Shown here piece by piece: positions 1 through 8,378 of a stretch of DNA of 31,919 nt (its first letter is position 1; every line of letters begins with the position of its first letter). Location of the stretch: the NCBI GenBank assembly GCA_025194985.1, contig JAOANE010000011.1, positions 1-31,919 on the forward strand, written 5' to 3'. Source of the stretch: Regnicoccus frigidus. GTDB lineage: Bacteria; Cyanobacteriota; Cyanobacteriia; PCC-6307; Cyanobiaceae. The notes beneath the pieces are model-generated. The model saw nothing but the letters and a program-made list of their open reading frames with translations. It ran no database searches and had not been told where the DNA came from. The translations under genes and the position numbers were made by a program.

Positions 1-3
1 CGG

Positions 4-1017
4 ATGAACGAGCTGCTTGGGCTGGCCGGATTGGTCGCCTTCATTCTGGTGGGTTCGGCGGTTTGCTCCGGCGTGGAAGCCGCCATGCTCACGGTCAACC
101 CGCTGCGGGTCTACGAACTGGCAGGCCGCGACCGGCCGGTGCGGGGCGCCAAAGCGCTGCTGGCGCTCAAGACACGCATGGGCCGGGCCCTGGCGGTGCT
201 CGTCATTCTCAACAACGGCTTCAACATCTTCGGCAGCCTGATGCTGGGCAGCTACGCCGGCTGGGTGTTCGCCTCCCAGGGGATCGACAGGGTGGCCCTG
301 CCCCTGTTCTCCGTTGGGCTAACCATTCTGGTCATCCTGCTGGGCGAGATCCTGCCCAAGGCGATCGGCAGCCGTCTGGCCCTGCCGGTGTCCCTGGCCA
401 GCGCCGCTCCGCTCGGCCTGGCCCTGAAATTGATGCTGCCGCTGGTGCTGGTGCTGGAGCGGCTGTTGCCGGCGATCACCGCCGAGAGTGAACTCACCAC
501 CGATGAGGGCGAGATCCGCCTGCTGGCCAGGCTGGGCTCGCGCACTGGCCAGATCGAAGCCGATGAAGCCGCGATGATCGGCAAGGTGTTCCAGCTCAAT
601 GACCTGACGGCTCGCGACCTGATGGTGCCGCGGGTGTCGGCGCCGACCCTCTCGGCTGAGACCCAGCTGGAGAGCGCCAAGGCGTTGCTGCTGGCCAACA
701 CAGCCGCCTGGTGGGTGGTGCTGGGGCGCGAAGTGGATGAGGTGCTCGGGGTGGCCAGTCGCGAAAGCCTGCTGGCGGCCCTGGTGGAGGGCCGGGGTCA
801 GGCCACCGCCTTGAGCCTGACCCTGCCGGTGGAATTCGTGCCGGAGATGATCCGGGCTGATCGCCTGCTGACTGCCTTCCGGCGCAGCAGCCATTCGGTG
901 CGGGTGGTGGTGGATGAGTTCGGCGGCTTCGTCGGTGTGATCGGTGCCGATGCCGTGCTGGCCGTGCTGGCTGGCTGGTGGCGCCGGCCCCAACCGGCGG
1001 CGGAGCCGATCCCGTGA
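4..1017 (+). CDS. CNNM (DUF21) transmembrane / CBS-pair protein
   Basis: Membrane protein of the CNNM/CorC family, often annotated as hemolysin-related or as a divalent cation transporter; the substrate is not known here. Residues about 1-165 form the CNNM membrane domain, with hydrophobic segments near 5-27, 58-80 and 98-120 and the family signature GEILPKAIGS near 116. Residues about 195-325 fit a CBS pair: a first half starting at ARDLMVPR and a second half with VVVDEFGGFVGVIG. At 337 residues it is a short member and lacks a CorC-HlyC transporter-associated domain at the C-terminus. The ATG is the fourth base of the window, so a longer N-terminus outside the window cannot be excluded. Its stop codon overlaps the GTG start of the next gene, so the two are probably translationally coupled. 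Confidence 0.85.
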   Translation: MNELLGLAGLVAFILVGSAVCSGVEAAMLTVNPLRVYELAGRDRPVRGAKALLALKTRMGRALAVLVILNNGFNIFGSLMLGSYAGWVFASQGIDRVALPLFSVGLTILVILLGEILPKAIGSRLALPVSLASAAPLGLALKLMLPLVLVLERLLPAITAESELTTDEGEIRLLARLGSRTGQIEADEAAMIGKVFQLNDLTARDLMVPRVSAPTLSAETQLESAKALLLANTAAWWVVLGREVDEVLGVASRESLLAALVEGRGQATALSLTLPVEFVPEMIRADRLLTAFRRSSHSVRVVVDEFGGFVGVIGADAVLAVLAGWWRRPQPAAEPIP

Positions 1018-2354
1018 GCGCGACCCTGCGGGCCCCCCATGAGGTCATCCAAGCCGACAGCCCAAGCCGCTGCGAGGCGCAGTTGCTGCGCTGGCGCCAG
1101 CGCCTGGTACTCAGCGAACGGGAGCGCTCCGCCCTGGCCCCCGAGCTGGCGGGCCTCGATCGCCAGCTGCAGCGCCTGGCCGCCCGCCGGCTCCAGGTGG
1201 CCGTTTTCGGCCGGGTCGGGGTGGGTAAATCGAGCCTGCTCAATGCCTTGCTCGGGGAGGAGCGCTTCGCCACCGATCTGGCCCATGGCTGCACCCGCCT
1301 TCAGCAGCAGCAGGCCTGGAATCAGCCGATCTCCGGGCTTGCGGGCCTCGCCTTGATCGACACACCGGGCATCGATGAAGTCGCTGCTGCTGCCCGCCAC
1401 CGCCTGGCGGCCCGGGTGGCGCTTGCGGCAGACCTGGTTCTGTTCGTGCTCGATGGCGACCTCACGGCACCGGAATCCCGGGCGCTGGAGCAGATGCTGC
1501 GCCTCGGCAAACCCCTGCTGCTGGTGGTCAACCGGATCGATTGCTGGCCTGCAGCTGAACGGGAGGCGCTGCTGGCGAGCATCCGTGGGCGTCTGCCGTC
1601 GGCGGCCCGGGATCTTGAACTGGTGGCGGTCTCGGCGGCGCCACGGCGGGCCCGGCTGCGCAGCGATGGCCGGGTCCGCAGCGAGCCGGTGGCGGCGGCG
1701 ATCGGACCGCTCCAGGATCGATTGCTGGCCCTGCTCGAAGAACGTGGCCGCCTCCTGCTCGTGCTCAATGGCCTGCGTGCAGGTGATCGCTTCAGCCGGC
1801 ACCTGCAGGCCTGGCGCCTGGGGCAGCACCGCAGGGCGGCCCAGGGGCTGATCGGCCGCTTTGCCGCACTCAAGGCCACCGGCGTGGCGACCAACCCCTT
1901 GGTGCTGATGGATCTGGCCGGATCGATGGCCATCGATGCGGCTTTGGTGGTGCAGCTCTGCCGGCTCTACGGTCTCAAGATCAATGGGGCCCAGGCCAGG
2001 CGCCTGCTGGGCCGGCTCAGTGGCCACGGCGCCCTGCTGGGCGGCACCCAGATCGGCATCCAGCTGCTGCTGGGCGGGTTGCGCCAGCTGCTTCTTCTTG
2101 CCGCTCCGTTCAGCGGTGGCTTGTCGCTGGCGCCTGCCGCACCGGTCGCCCTGGCCCAGGCCGCCCTGGCCGTGCACACCACCCGTCGCACCGGCCGGCT
2201 GGCGGCGGCCGAACTCCAGCTCGGTGCCCGCCTCGGCCTCGGTGGTCCCGGTGGCCTGCTCAGGCGCCTGGCCGAGCAGGATCCCCAGGTGAACCGCTGG
2301 CTGCGTCACTGCCAGGCCAGCGACGGCGGCCTGGCCAAGGCCCTGCTGCCGTGA
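1014..2354 (+). CDS. Era/dynamin-like GTPase with DUF697-type C-terminal domain
   Basis: A 446-residue GTP-binding protein. The G1/Walker A motif GRVGVGKSS is at residues 66-74, a likely G2 Thr at 94, the G3 motif DTPG at 116-119, and G4 as NRID at 173-176 (Arg in place of the usual Lys). Residues about 285-425 are Leu/Ala/Gly-rich and amphipathic to hydrophobic, like the DUF697 (YcjF-type) membrane-associated tail common in cyanobacterial GTPases. I chose GTG at 1014 over the ATG at 978 because GTG overlaps the preceding stop (GTGA), the same arrangement as at the next junction. The GTG start of nadD overlaps its own stop by 4 nt, so it sits in a CNNM-GTPase-nadD-nadE operon. The cellular role is unknown; membrane association is inferred. 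Confidence 0.85.
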   Translation: MSATLRAPHEVIQADSPSRCEAQLLRWRQRLVLSERERSALAPELAGLDRQLQRLAARRLQVAVFGRVGVGKSSLLNALLGEERFATDLAHGCTRLQQQQAWNQPISGLAGLALIDTPGIDEVAAAARHRLAARVALAADLVLFVLDGDLTAPESRALEQMLRLGKPLLLVVNRIDCWPAAEREALLASIRGRLPSAARDLELVAVSAAPRRARLRSDGRVRSEPVAAAIGPLQDRLLALLEERGRLLLVLNGLRAGDRFSRHLQAWRLGQHRRAAQGLIGRFAALKATGVATNPLVLMDLAGSMAIDAALVVQLCRLYGLKINGAQARRLLGRLSGHGALLGGTQIGIQLLLGGLRQLLLLAAPFSGGLSLAPAAPVALAQAALAVHTTRRTGRLAAAELQLGARLGLGGPGGLLRRLAEQDPQVNRWLRHCQASDGGLAKALLP

Positions 2355-2977
2355 GCGATCTGGCCCTGTTCGGCACCAGTGCTGATCCGCCCAGCCTCGG
2401 CCACCGTGCCCTGCTCGCCGGGCTCGCCAACCACTACCCCGAGGTGCGCACCTGGGCCAGTGACAATCCCTTCAAGCAGCACGGGGCGTCCTTGATGGTT
2501 CGGGCCGCCTTGCTGCAGGCGGTGGTCGATGGTCTCGCCAATCCTCGCCTGCGCCTGGCCCAGGAGCTCAGCAGCCCCCGGGCGCTCGACACCCTGGAGC
2601 GGGCGGCCCAGCTCTGGCCAGGCTCCCGGCTGGTGTTTGTGCTGGGCAGCGACCTGTTGCCCCAGATCCAGACGTGGTATGCGGTTGAGGCGATTCTCAG
2701 CCGCTGTCGCCTGGCTGTGGTGCCTCGCCATGGCTGGCCGCTGCAGGCGGCCCAGCTCGATGGCCTGCGCCAGCGGGGCGGCGAACTCGAGATCCTTCCC
2801 CTAGAGATCCCCGCCACGGCCAGCTCCCTGATCCGCCTCCACCCCGACCCCGAACTGGTGCCCGAGGAGCTGTGGCCGATGCTGCGGGAGCAGAATCTCT
2901 ATGGCTTCCGTTCTTGTGAACCCAGCCAGGCGCCGCCTGCTCGGCCCAATCCCCTTCGCCACCGCCCCGTGCGCTGA
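2351..2977 (+). CDS. nadD: nicotinate-nucleotide adenylyltransferase
   Basis: Transfers AMP from ATP to nicotinate mononucleotide to make deamido-NAD, the penultimate step of NAD synthesis. The nucleotidyltransferase signature is at the N-terminus as LFGTSADPPSLGH (residues 6-18), a variant of GxFDPxHxGH with Pro in place of the first His. FVLGSDLL near 96-103 and PATASSLIR near 155 fit the later substrate-binding motifs. The length of 208 residues is normal, with a short Pro/Arg-rich tail after YGF. The GTG start overlaps the GTPase stop, and its TGA overlaps the ATG of nadE by one base. The adjacency to nadE, which uses its product, strongly supports the call. Confidence 0.9.
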   Translation: MSDLALFGTSADPPSLGHRALLAGLANHYPEVRTWASDNPFKQHGASLMVRAALLQAVVDGLANPRLRLAQELSSPRALDTLERAAQLWPGSRLVFVLGSDLLPQIQTWYAVEAILSRCRLAVVPRHGWPLQAAQLDGLRQRGGELEILPLEIPATASSLIRLHPDPELVPEELWPMLREQNLYGFRSCEPSQAPPARPNPLRHRPVR

Positions 2978-4692
2978 TGCGTCTTGCCCTGGCCCAGATC
3001 AACCCGCTGATCGGTGATCTGCAGGGCAATGCAGCCCTGTTGCTCGAGGCCAGCCGCCAGGCCGCAGCGGCCGGTGCCGATCTGGTGGTCAGCCCGGAAC
3101 TCTCGCTCTGGGGCTATCCCCCCCGCGACCTGCTGTTGCGGCCGGCCCTGCTGCGCCAGCAGGCGGAGGTGCTGCGTGCCATTGCCAGCGAACTGCCCCG
3201 GGATCTGGGTCTGTTGGTGGGGGTGGCCGAGCCCCTGGCTGGCGAAAACCTGCCGGCCCTGCACAACTCGGTGGCCTTGGTGGAACCTGGTGTCTGGCGG
3301 ATCGTGGCCCGCAAGCGCCTGCTGCCCAGCTACGACGTCTTCGATGAGCGTCGTTATTTTCGCCCGGCCGACCAAGCCTGCCTGCTGGAGGTGGAGCGCC
3401 GCGGCCGGCGCTGGTCGATCGGCCTGACCATCTGCGAAGACCTCTGGGTGGAGGAGGACGTGCTCGGCCACCGGCTCGCCGGGGCCGATCCGATCGCCGA
3501 GCTGTTGCCCCAGCGGCCCGACCTGCTGCTGAACATCTCGGCCTCCCCCTTCGTGCAGGGCAAGCCGGGCCTGCGTCGCCGGCTGGCTGCCGCGGCGGCG
3601 GCCCGGCTGGGCTGCCCGGTGGTGTACGTGAACCAGGTGGGTGGCAACGACGAGCTGGTTTTTGATGGCGCCAGCTTCGTGGTCGATGGGGCCGGCCAGG
3701 TTCTGCTGCAAATGCCCTGCGCCGCGGCTTCCCTGGCGCTGTGGACGCTGCCGCAGCCCGGGGCGGAGCCAGCGGATCCAGCCGCGAAGCCGCTGCCCAC
3801 AGAGGAGCCTGAGCCGCTCGAGCAACTGTTCCGGGTGCTGGTGCTGGGGGTGCGCGATTACGCCCGCAAGTGTGGCTTCGAGCGGGCCCTGCTGGGCCTC
3901 AGCGGCGGGATTGATTCCGCCCTTGTCGCGGTGATCGCGGCGGCAGCGCTGGGTGGGGACCACGTTGAGGCCCTGCTGCTGCCCTCCCCCTACAGCTCCG
4001 AGGGCTCCCGCTCCGATGCCACCGCCCTGGCTGAAAGGCTCGGCATCCGGCATCAGCTCGTGGCGATTGCCAGCTTGATGAACGGCTTCGATGAGGCCCT
4101 GAGCGGCCCCTTGCAGGGGGCTCCGCTCGGCCTGACAGCTGAGAACCTGCAATCGCGGATCCGCGGCACCCTGCTGATGGCGGTGGCCAACCAGCAAGGC
4201 CAGCTGCTGCTTGCCACCGGTAACAAGTCGGAGCTGGCGGTGGGGTACTGCACCCTCTACGGCGATATGAATGGCGGCCTGGCCGTGATCGGCGATCTCT
4301 ACAAAACCACCGTGTTCCGCCTCTGCGCCTGGCTGGATTCGCCGGCGGCCGGCCCCTGCCGCTCCAGCTTGGCCCTGCCGCGCAACGGCGAACTGATCGG
4401 CAGCGCCATTCGCGAGAAACCGCCCAGCGCCGAACTGCGCCCCGATCAACGCGATACCGACTCCCTTCCCGATTACGACGAACTCGATCCGCTGCTCAAA
4501 GCCTTCATCCAGGATCTGCGCAGCCCTGAGCAACTGATTGCCGCTGGCGTGGAAGCCTCCTTGGCCCAGCGGGTGCACCGGCTGTTGCGGCGGGCCGAAT
4601 TCAAGCGCCGGCAGGCGGCTCCCCTGCTCAAGGTCAGCGACAGGGCCTTCGGCAGTGGCTGGCGCATGCCGATCGCGGCAGGGCCGCCCTGA
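2977..4692 (+). CDS. nadE: glutamine-dependent NAD+ synthase
   Basis: Makes NAD+ from deamido-NAD, ATP and glutamine. This is the long glutamine-hydrolysing form of 571 residues. The N-terminal nitrilase-like amidase carries the catalytic triad Glu41 (SPELSLWGYPPRD), Lys113 (ARKRLLPSYDVF) and Cys153 (TICEDLW). The C-terminal synthetase domain starts near 280 and has the ATP-pyrophosphatase P-loop SGGIDS at 309-314; LLATGNKSELAVGYCTLYGD further on is also typical. The ATG overlaps the nadD stop by one base. A 113-bp gap follows before the alanine dehydrogenase gene, so the operon may end here, although no clear terminator is visible. Confidence 0.95.
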   Translation: MRLALAQINPLIGDLQGNAALLLEASRQAAAAGADLVVSPELSLWGYPPRDLLLRPALLRQQAEVLRAIASELPRDLGLLVGVAEPLAGENLPALHNSVALVEPGVWRIVARKRLLPSYDVFDERRYFRPADQACLLEVERRGRRWSIGLTICEDLWVEEDVLGHRLAGADPIAELLPQRPDLLLNISASPFVQGKPGLRRRLAAAAAARLGCPVVYVNQVGGNDELVFDGASFVVDGAGQVLLQMPCAAASLALWTLPQPGAEPADPAAKPLPTEEPEPLEQLFRVLVLGVRDYARKCGFERALLGLSGGIDSALVAVIAAAALGGDHVEALLLPSPYSSEGSRSDATALAERLGIRHQLVAIASLMNGFDEALSGPLQGAPLGLTAENLQSRIRGTLLMAVANQQGQLLLATGNKSELAVGYCTLYGDMNGGLAVIGDLYKTTVFRLCAWLDSPAAGPCRSSLALPRNGELIGSAIREKPPSAELRPDQRDTDSLPDYDELDPLLKAFIQDLRSPEQLIAAGVEASLAQRVHRLLRRAEFKRRQAAPLLKVSDRAFGSGWRMPIAAGPP

Positions 4693-4805
4693 GTGTTTTC
4701 CGCAGCTCCCGATCACAGGCTTGGCCCCGGCAACGCGGGATTTTCCACGCAAACCCCTGCAATCGGGCCTGATGCCCGCCAATCTGGGATCAGCTTCTGA
4801 GTTGC

Positions 4806-5945
4806 ATGACAGCCAATGGCCCGGCGGCGCCGATCGCGAGCATCGGCGTTCCCACCGAGATCAAGCGGGATGAGCAGCGGGTGGCACTCACTCCCGATGG
4901 GGTGAGTGAGCTGGTCTCCAACGGTCTGGAAGTGCGTGTTCAGACTGGAGCCGGCACCGGCGCCGGGATCAGCGACGAGAGCTATGCCGCCGTGGGCGCC
5001 CGCCTGGTGAGCTGTGAAGAGGCCTGGGCCGCCCACCTGGTGGTCAAGGTCAAGGAACCGCAGCGAGAGGAGTTCGGCTTCCTGCGCCGCGATCTGGTCC
5101 TGTTCACCTACCTGCACCTGGCCGCCTATCCCGATGTGGGCCGGGCCCTGCTTGAGGCCGGCACCACCGGGGTGGCCTACGAAACGGTCCAGCTCGACAA
5201 CGGCAACCTTCCCCTGCTGGCGCCGATGAGTGAGATCGCCGGTCGCCTGGCGGCCCAGGTGGGGGCCCATCTGCTGGAGAAACCCCATGGCGGTCGTGGC
5301 GTGCTGATCGGTGGCTGCACCGGGGTGCGTCCCGCCCGGGTGGTGGTGCTCGGCGGTGGCACGGTGGGCTGGAACGCGGCCCGGCTGGCGGCGGCCATGG
5401 ACGCCGAGGTGCTGCTGCTCGACCATTCGCCCCAGCGCCTGCGGACTCTGGAGTCGGATCGGCGTGGCCGGATGACCGGCCTGGTGAGCAGCCGCACCTT
5501 GATCGAGCGGCTGGTGCCGAGTGCCGATCTGTTGATCGGAGCCGTGCTCACCCCCGGCGGGCGGGCGCCAACGCTGGTGGATGAGGATCTGGTGCGGCGG
5601 ATGAAACCGGGTTCGGTGATCGTCGATGTGGCGATCGATCAGGGGGGCTGCATCGCCACCAGCCGCGAAACCACCCACACCGATCCGGTCGTCACGATTC
5701 ACGGCGTGCAGCACTATGCCGTCGGCAACATGCCCGGGGCTGTCCCCTTCACCTCCACCGAAGCCCTGATGAGTGTCACGCTCCCCTACATCGTCGGCAT
5801 TGCCGGCCGCGGCCTGCTGGAAGCCGTCACCGAGCGGCCCGAACTGCTCTCAGGGCTCAACACCGTGGATGGTGCGGTCTGCCATCCCGGCGTCGCCAAG
5901 GCCCTGGGGGTGCCCACCCGCCACCCGATGGCCTGCCTGCGCTGA
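4806..5945 (+). CDS. ald: alanine dehydrogenase
   Basis: NAD-dependent interconversion of L-alanine with pyruvate and ammonium. The protein has the usual length (379 residues) and motifs: N-terminal IGVPTEIKRDEQRVALTP, the substrate-binding Lys in VVKVKEPQREE, the catalytic His in LFTYLHLAA, and the Rossmann nucleotide-binding loop VVLGGGTVGWNAA near 180-192. Residues around AIDQGGCIATSRETTHTDP match the family C-terminal region. The ATG at 4806 puts the conserved IGVPTEIK segment at residues 13-20, slightly later than in short family members. It ends 16 bp before the convergent DUF3326 gene. Confidence 0.93.
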   Translation: MTANGPAAPIASIGVPTEIKRDEQRVALTPDGVSELVSNGLEVRVQTGAGTGAGISDESYAAVGARLVSCEEAWAAHLVVKVKEPQREEFGFLRRDLVLFTYLHLAAYPDVGRALLEAGTTGVAYETVQLDNGNLPLLAPMSEIAGRLAAQVGAHLLEKPHGGRGVLIGGCTGVRPARVVVLGGGTVGWNAARLAAAMDAEVLLLDHSPQRLRTLESDRRGRMTGLVSSRTLIERLVPSADLLIGAVLTPGGRAPTLVDEDLVRRMKPGSVIVDVAIDQGGCIATSRETTHTDPVVTIHGVQHYAVGNMPGAVPFTSTEALMSVTLPYIVGIAGRGLLEAVTERPELLSGLNTVDGAVCHPGVAKALGVPTRHPMACLR

Positions 5946-5961
5946 ATCCCTTATGTGTCCC

Positions 5962-7080
5962 CTAAAGGGGCCGCAGGGGGGGCAGGGGCCGGCTTAGGGC
6001 CTCCACCGCAATCCCCTCGCGCAGGGCCAGCAGCAGGCCAGCGGCTTCCGCGTAGCTCGCCGCCTTCAAGGCCTTGAGGCCGAGGGCTTCGGCGGTGACT
6101 GCCAGCAAACAGGGATTGCCTTCCACCGCGATCAGGGGGATGCCGCGCTCGGCGCAGCTGAGCACCGCCTGGCCGCCTAGCGCCCCCGCCGGTGCCACCA
6201 CCGCCCCGATCTGGCTGGGGTGGAGCAGGCCTGCCCGCAGCGGCGCGGCGTTGGCGTTGGTGGTGGCGATGGAGGTGGTGGCACCGGCGGCATCGTCTGC
6301 AGAGAAGAGCTCGACGAGATCGGGCGCCCGGCTCAGCCCCACCAGCACGCAGGCCAGAAAGGTGTGGCCGAGTTCCTCAGCGGCGGCCCGGCCATCGAGG
6401 CCAGGGTCAAGCGGCAGGGGCGCCAGGGCCGGAGCATGGGCACAGGGCAGGCCGAGGTGGCGGCCCAGCAGGTGGCTGATCAGCGCCTCGGCCCCGGCCA
6501 GGCCATCCACCCCGCCGCCCTGGCGGTAGGCCTGCAGGGCTTCACTGCCGGCGTCTTCGGGGAAGCGGGTCACCACCGCGATCGCGCTGGCTCCCTCCGA
6601 GCGCAGCCGCTCGGCGGCGCGCAGCAGGGTGGCGGGGGCAGCCAGCTGGCCCCAGCTCACGCCGCTGGGCCCTGCGCAGAGGCTCACCCCAACGGCCTCA
6701 TCGGTGGTCACCACCGGCCCGATCGCGAGGCCCAGGGTGGCCCGGCAGGCCTCGGCCACCTGCAGATGGCGCAGCCGCAACTCCGGCTCGATCGCCGCAT
6801 CCAACAGCAGGCCCAGGCGCTGCTGGCGCACCGGGGCAAGGGCAAGGGCGCCGCTGGCAAAGCGATCGAGCGCCCAGCCCTCCACGTAGTGGAGGCGGGG
6901 ATCGCTCCAGTAGAGGGCGGCCCCATTCATCACGTTGGGATGGGTGATCAGGCAACCACTGGCGGCGGCCAGCAACCGCGCTGCCGGCAGGCCGTCGCCG
7001 GCAAAACCGCCGATCTGGCAGCCGATTCCGGTCGGGATCACCAGCAGGGTGGGCAGGGGAGCCAACGGACTCACGGGCAC
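5962..7080 (-). CDS. DUF3326 domain-containing protein
   Basis: A 372-residue protein that I recognise as the cyanobacterial/plant DUF3326 family; no function is established. Features are LLVIPTGIGCQIGGFAGD near the N-terminus, THPNVMNGAALYW near 46-58, and Gly/Ala-rich stretches (VTTDEAVGVSLCAGPSG; VVAPAGALGGQAVL) that look like Rossmann-type folding. The start is GTG at 7080, which overlaps the end of the upstream 61-residue gene by 10 nt; an internal start a few codons later is possible. It is the last gene of the long minus-strand run that starts with the ATP synthase genes. Its stop lies in a short CCCC-TAAA-GGGG palindrome between convergent genes. Confidence 0.75.
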   Translation of the reverse strand: MPVSPLAPLPTLLVIPTGIGCQIGGFAGDGLPAARLLAAASGCLITHPNVMNGAALYWSDPRLHYVEGWALDRFASGALALAPVRQQRLGLLLDAAIEPELRLRHLQVAEACRATLGLAIGPVVTTDEAVGVSLCAGPSGVSWGQLAAPATLLRAAERLRSEGASAIAVVTRFPEDAGSEALQAYRQGGGVDGLAGAEALISHLLGRHLGLPCAHAPALAPLPLDPGLDGRAAAEELGHTFLACVLVGLSRAPDLVELFSADDAAGATTSIATTNANAAPLRAGLLHPSQIGAVVAPAGALGGQAVLSCAERGIPLIAVEGNPCLLAVTAEALGLKALKAASYAEAAGLLLALREGIAVEALSRPLPPLRPL

Positions 7081-7256
7081 AGGAGCACCGCCTCAATCCG
7101 CAGCCTGCGCCAACCAGGCTCGCCATCAGCGGCAGGCTCTGCGGCCGTGATCGCCCAGCGCAGCGGTTCCCCCTTTTCCCCCAACGCTGCGAGCAGCTGG
7201 GGCAGCAAGGGACCTGGCGCCGTCTCCAGCCAGAGATCCAACCGCTGCAACTTCAT
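7071..7256 (-). CDS. small conserved cyanobacterial hypothetical protein (61 aa)
   Basis: Starts MKLQRLDLWLET and ends in RRLRIEAVLLCP. It has no membrane segment or recognisable motif and is rich in Leu, Pro and Glu. A longer in-frame extension runs up to 7337 but overlaps the ferredoxin gene and is low in complexity, so I prefer the ATG at 7256, which has an AGGAAGG purine run just before it. Its 3' end overlaps the GTG of the DUF3326 gene by 10 nt, which suggests coupled translation. I recall similar short proteins beside DUF3326 genes in picocyanobacteria, but cannot verify this. Function unknown. Confidence 0.55.
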   Translation of the reverse strand: MKLQRLDLWLETAPGPLLPQLLAALGEKGEPLRWAITAAEPAADGEPGWRRLRIEAVLLCP

Positions 7257-7299
7257 CCTTCCTGGAGCGAGCGGCCTTGGCCCGCCGGGGGCCGCTCCA

Positions 7300-7620
7300 T
7301 CACTGGAACTGCCCGAACTGCAACTCATACACAGCATCTTCCTGGCCGGCCAGCAATTTGAGGTCGCTGCGGGGGTAGGAGACGCACAGGAGGGCGTAAC
7401 CCTCGGCCTGCAGCTCGGCCTTTACCCCCATCGCTTCGCTCTGATCGACCGTGCCCTCGCTCAACTTGGCGGCGCAGGTGGTGCAGACACCCGAGCAACA
7501 GGAGCTGGGCAGGGGCACACCGGCCAGTTCCGCTGCCGCCAGCACGGTCTGGTCGGCGCGGCAGCTGAACGTATGCATGGTGCCGCTCAGCTCGGCAACA
7601 ACCGTGAAGCTCTCACTCAT
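7300..7620 (-). CDS. 2Fe-2S ferredoxin (plant type)
   Basis: A 106-residue soluble electron carrier. The cluster ligands are in the canonical spacing Cys41-x4-Cys46-x2-Cys49 (CCSGVCTTCA) with the fourth ligand Cys79 in ALLCVSYP. The preceding residues VPLPSS and the C-terminal PRSDL segment fit plant-type ferredoxins, though it diverges from photosynthetic PetF (for example GVKAELQAEGYALL). Its ATG overlaps the stop of the upstream oxygenase gene by 4 nt (ATGA), so the two are very likely co-translated. The ferredoxin could supply electrons to that enzyme, but this is inference from position only. Confidence 0.88.
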   Translation of the reverse strand: MSESFTVVAELSGTMHTFSCRADQTVLAAAELAGVPLPSSCCSGVCTTCAAKLSEGTVDQSEAMGVKAELQAEGYALLCVSYPRSDLKLLAGQEDAVYELQFGQFQ

Positions 7621-8378
7621 GACAGGCGGGGGGAGACGGGGGTCCAGTGGTCGGGGTGGGGGGCCAGGTATTCGGAGGCGGAGGCGGAGGCGGAGGTGGC
7701 CTGCGCTGATTCCCCACGGGCGCTCAGAACCAGGTCGAAGCTGATCGAGAGGCGCACATCGTCGGCATCTTGATTGAGCGTGACGGCATGGTCGGTGCTG
7801 GCCGGGAACAGAACCAGCAGTCCAGCCTCGGGGGCCACATCCAGCCAGGCCGCATTGAGCGGATGGTTGGCGGCGATCGGTCCAGCATGGCCGACACCCA
7901 GCCCCGGCACGAGCTCGTTCAGCTGGCGTGGGGCGAACAGGCGCAGCGAACCGCCCCGCCCGGAGCCGTCGCCGTTGAGATAAAAGACGGCGCTGAGGTG
8001 GGCATTGGGGTGGTGATGGCGGCCCACCACCATGCCCTCTTCGCTGACCACCGGCCAGCTGCGCTGGATGAACAGGGCGATCTCCTCGAGCTTGAAGCCG
8101 AGGGCTTCGAGGTAGGCCCAGGCCTGAGCTTCAACTTGTTCGCGCAACCAGGCAAAACCAGGTAAGCGGTGCAGCTGCCAGACACCATTGAGATCGCCGG
8201 TCCAGGCACAACCTGGATCCGGGTTGCTGAGGGTGCTGCCGCGCAGGGCGAGCACGTCCTGCATCATCGCCGCCGTTGTCAGCGGGTCGGGCCCCAGGGC
8301 CACCCGCCCGAGGGCGAGCGGAAACAGCGGCTGAATCTGGAGCGTCTGGAGCGCCAGCTCAAGCCATCGCCGAGCCAC
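7617..8378 (-). CDS. putative 2OG-Fe(II) oxygenase family protein
   Basis: A 253-residue protein that resembles the TIGR02466-type 2-oxoglutarate/Fe(II) oxygenase family. The likely iron ligands lie in a histidine-rich segment (residues 121-127, HHHPNAH) followed by the strand LSAVFYLNGDG, and distally in FPASTDHAVTLN (His197). Arg209 in VRLSISFDL fits the 2-oxoglutarate-binding Arg. The substrate is unknown. The C-terminal tail carries a Ser-Ala repeat encoded by tandem GGAGGC-like hexamers (7674-7697). The ATG lies 20 nt inside the end of atpG and the stop overlaps the ferredoxin start, so it appears to be read through from the ATP synthase operon. Confidence 0.7.
   Translation of the reverse strand: MARRWLELALQTLQIQPLFPLALGRVALGPDPLTTAAMMQDVLALRGSTLSNPDPGCAWTGDLNGVWQLHRLPGFAWLREQVEAQAWAYLEALGFKLEEIALFIQRSWPVVSEEGMVVGRHHHPNAHLSAVFYLNGDGSGRGGSLRLFAPRQLNELVPGLGVGHAGPIAANHPLNAAWLDVAPEAGLLVLFPASTDHAVTLNQDADDVRLSISFDLVLSARGESAQATSASASASEYLAPHPDHWTPVSPRLS
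7674..7697. repeat. short tandem GGAGGC hexanucleotide repeat
   Basis: About four copies of a GGAGGC unit (the last is GGAGGT). On the minus strand this encodes the Ser-Ala repeat near the C-terminus of the oxygenase-like protein. Such in-frame hexamers can expand or contract without shifting the frame. Confidence 0.7.

Noticed and set aside
2899..4782. A 627-codon open frame on the minus strand across nadE
   Set aside because: It is the antisense shadow of a clearly recognisable NAD synthase; its product is a Gln/His/Arg-rich string without domains, as expected from GC-rich antisense frames.
5951..5975. CCCC-TAAA-GGGG palindrome as a bidirectional terminator between ald and DUF3326
   Set aside because: The stem has only four pairs and no T-tract on either side, so termination is not supported.
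6220..7773. A 517-codon plus-strand frame across the DUF3326, ferredoxin and oxygenase genes
   Set aside because: It runs antisense to three genes with recognised or family-like sequence and shows only Gly/Gln/Arg-rich shadow composition.
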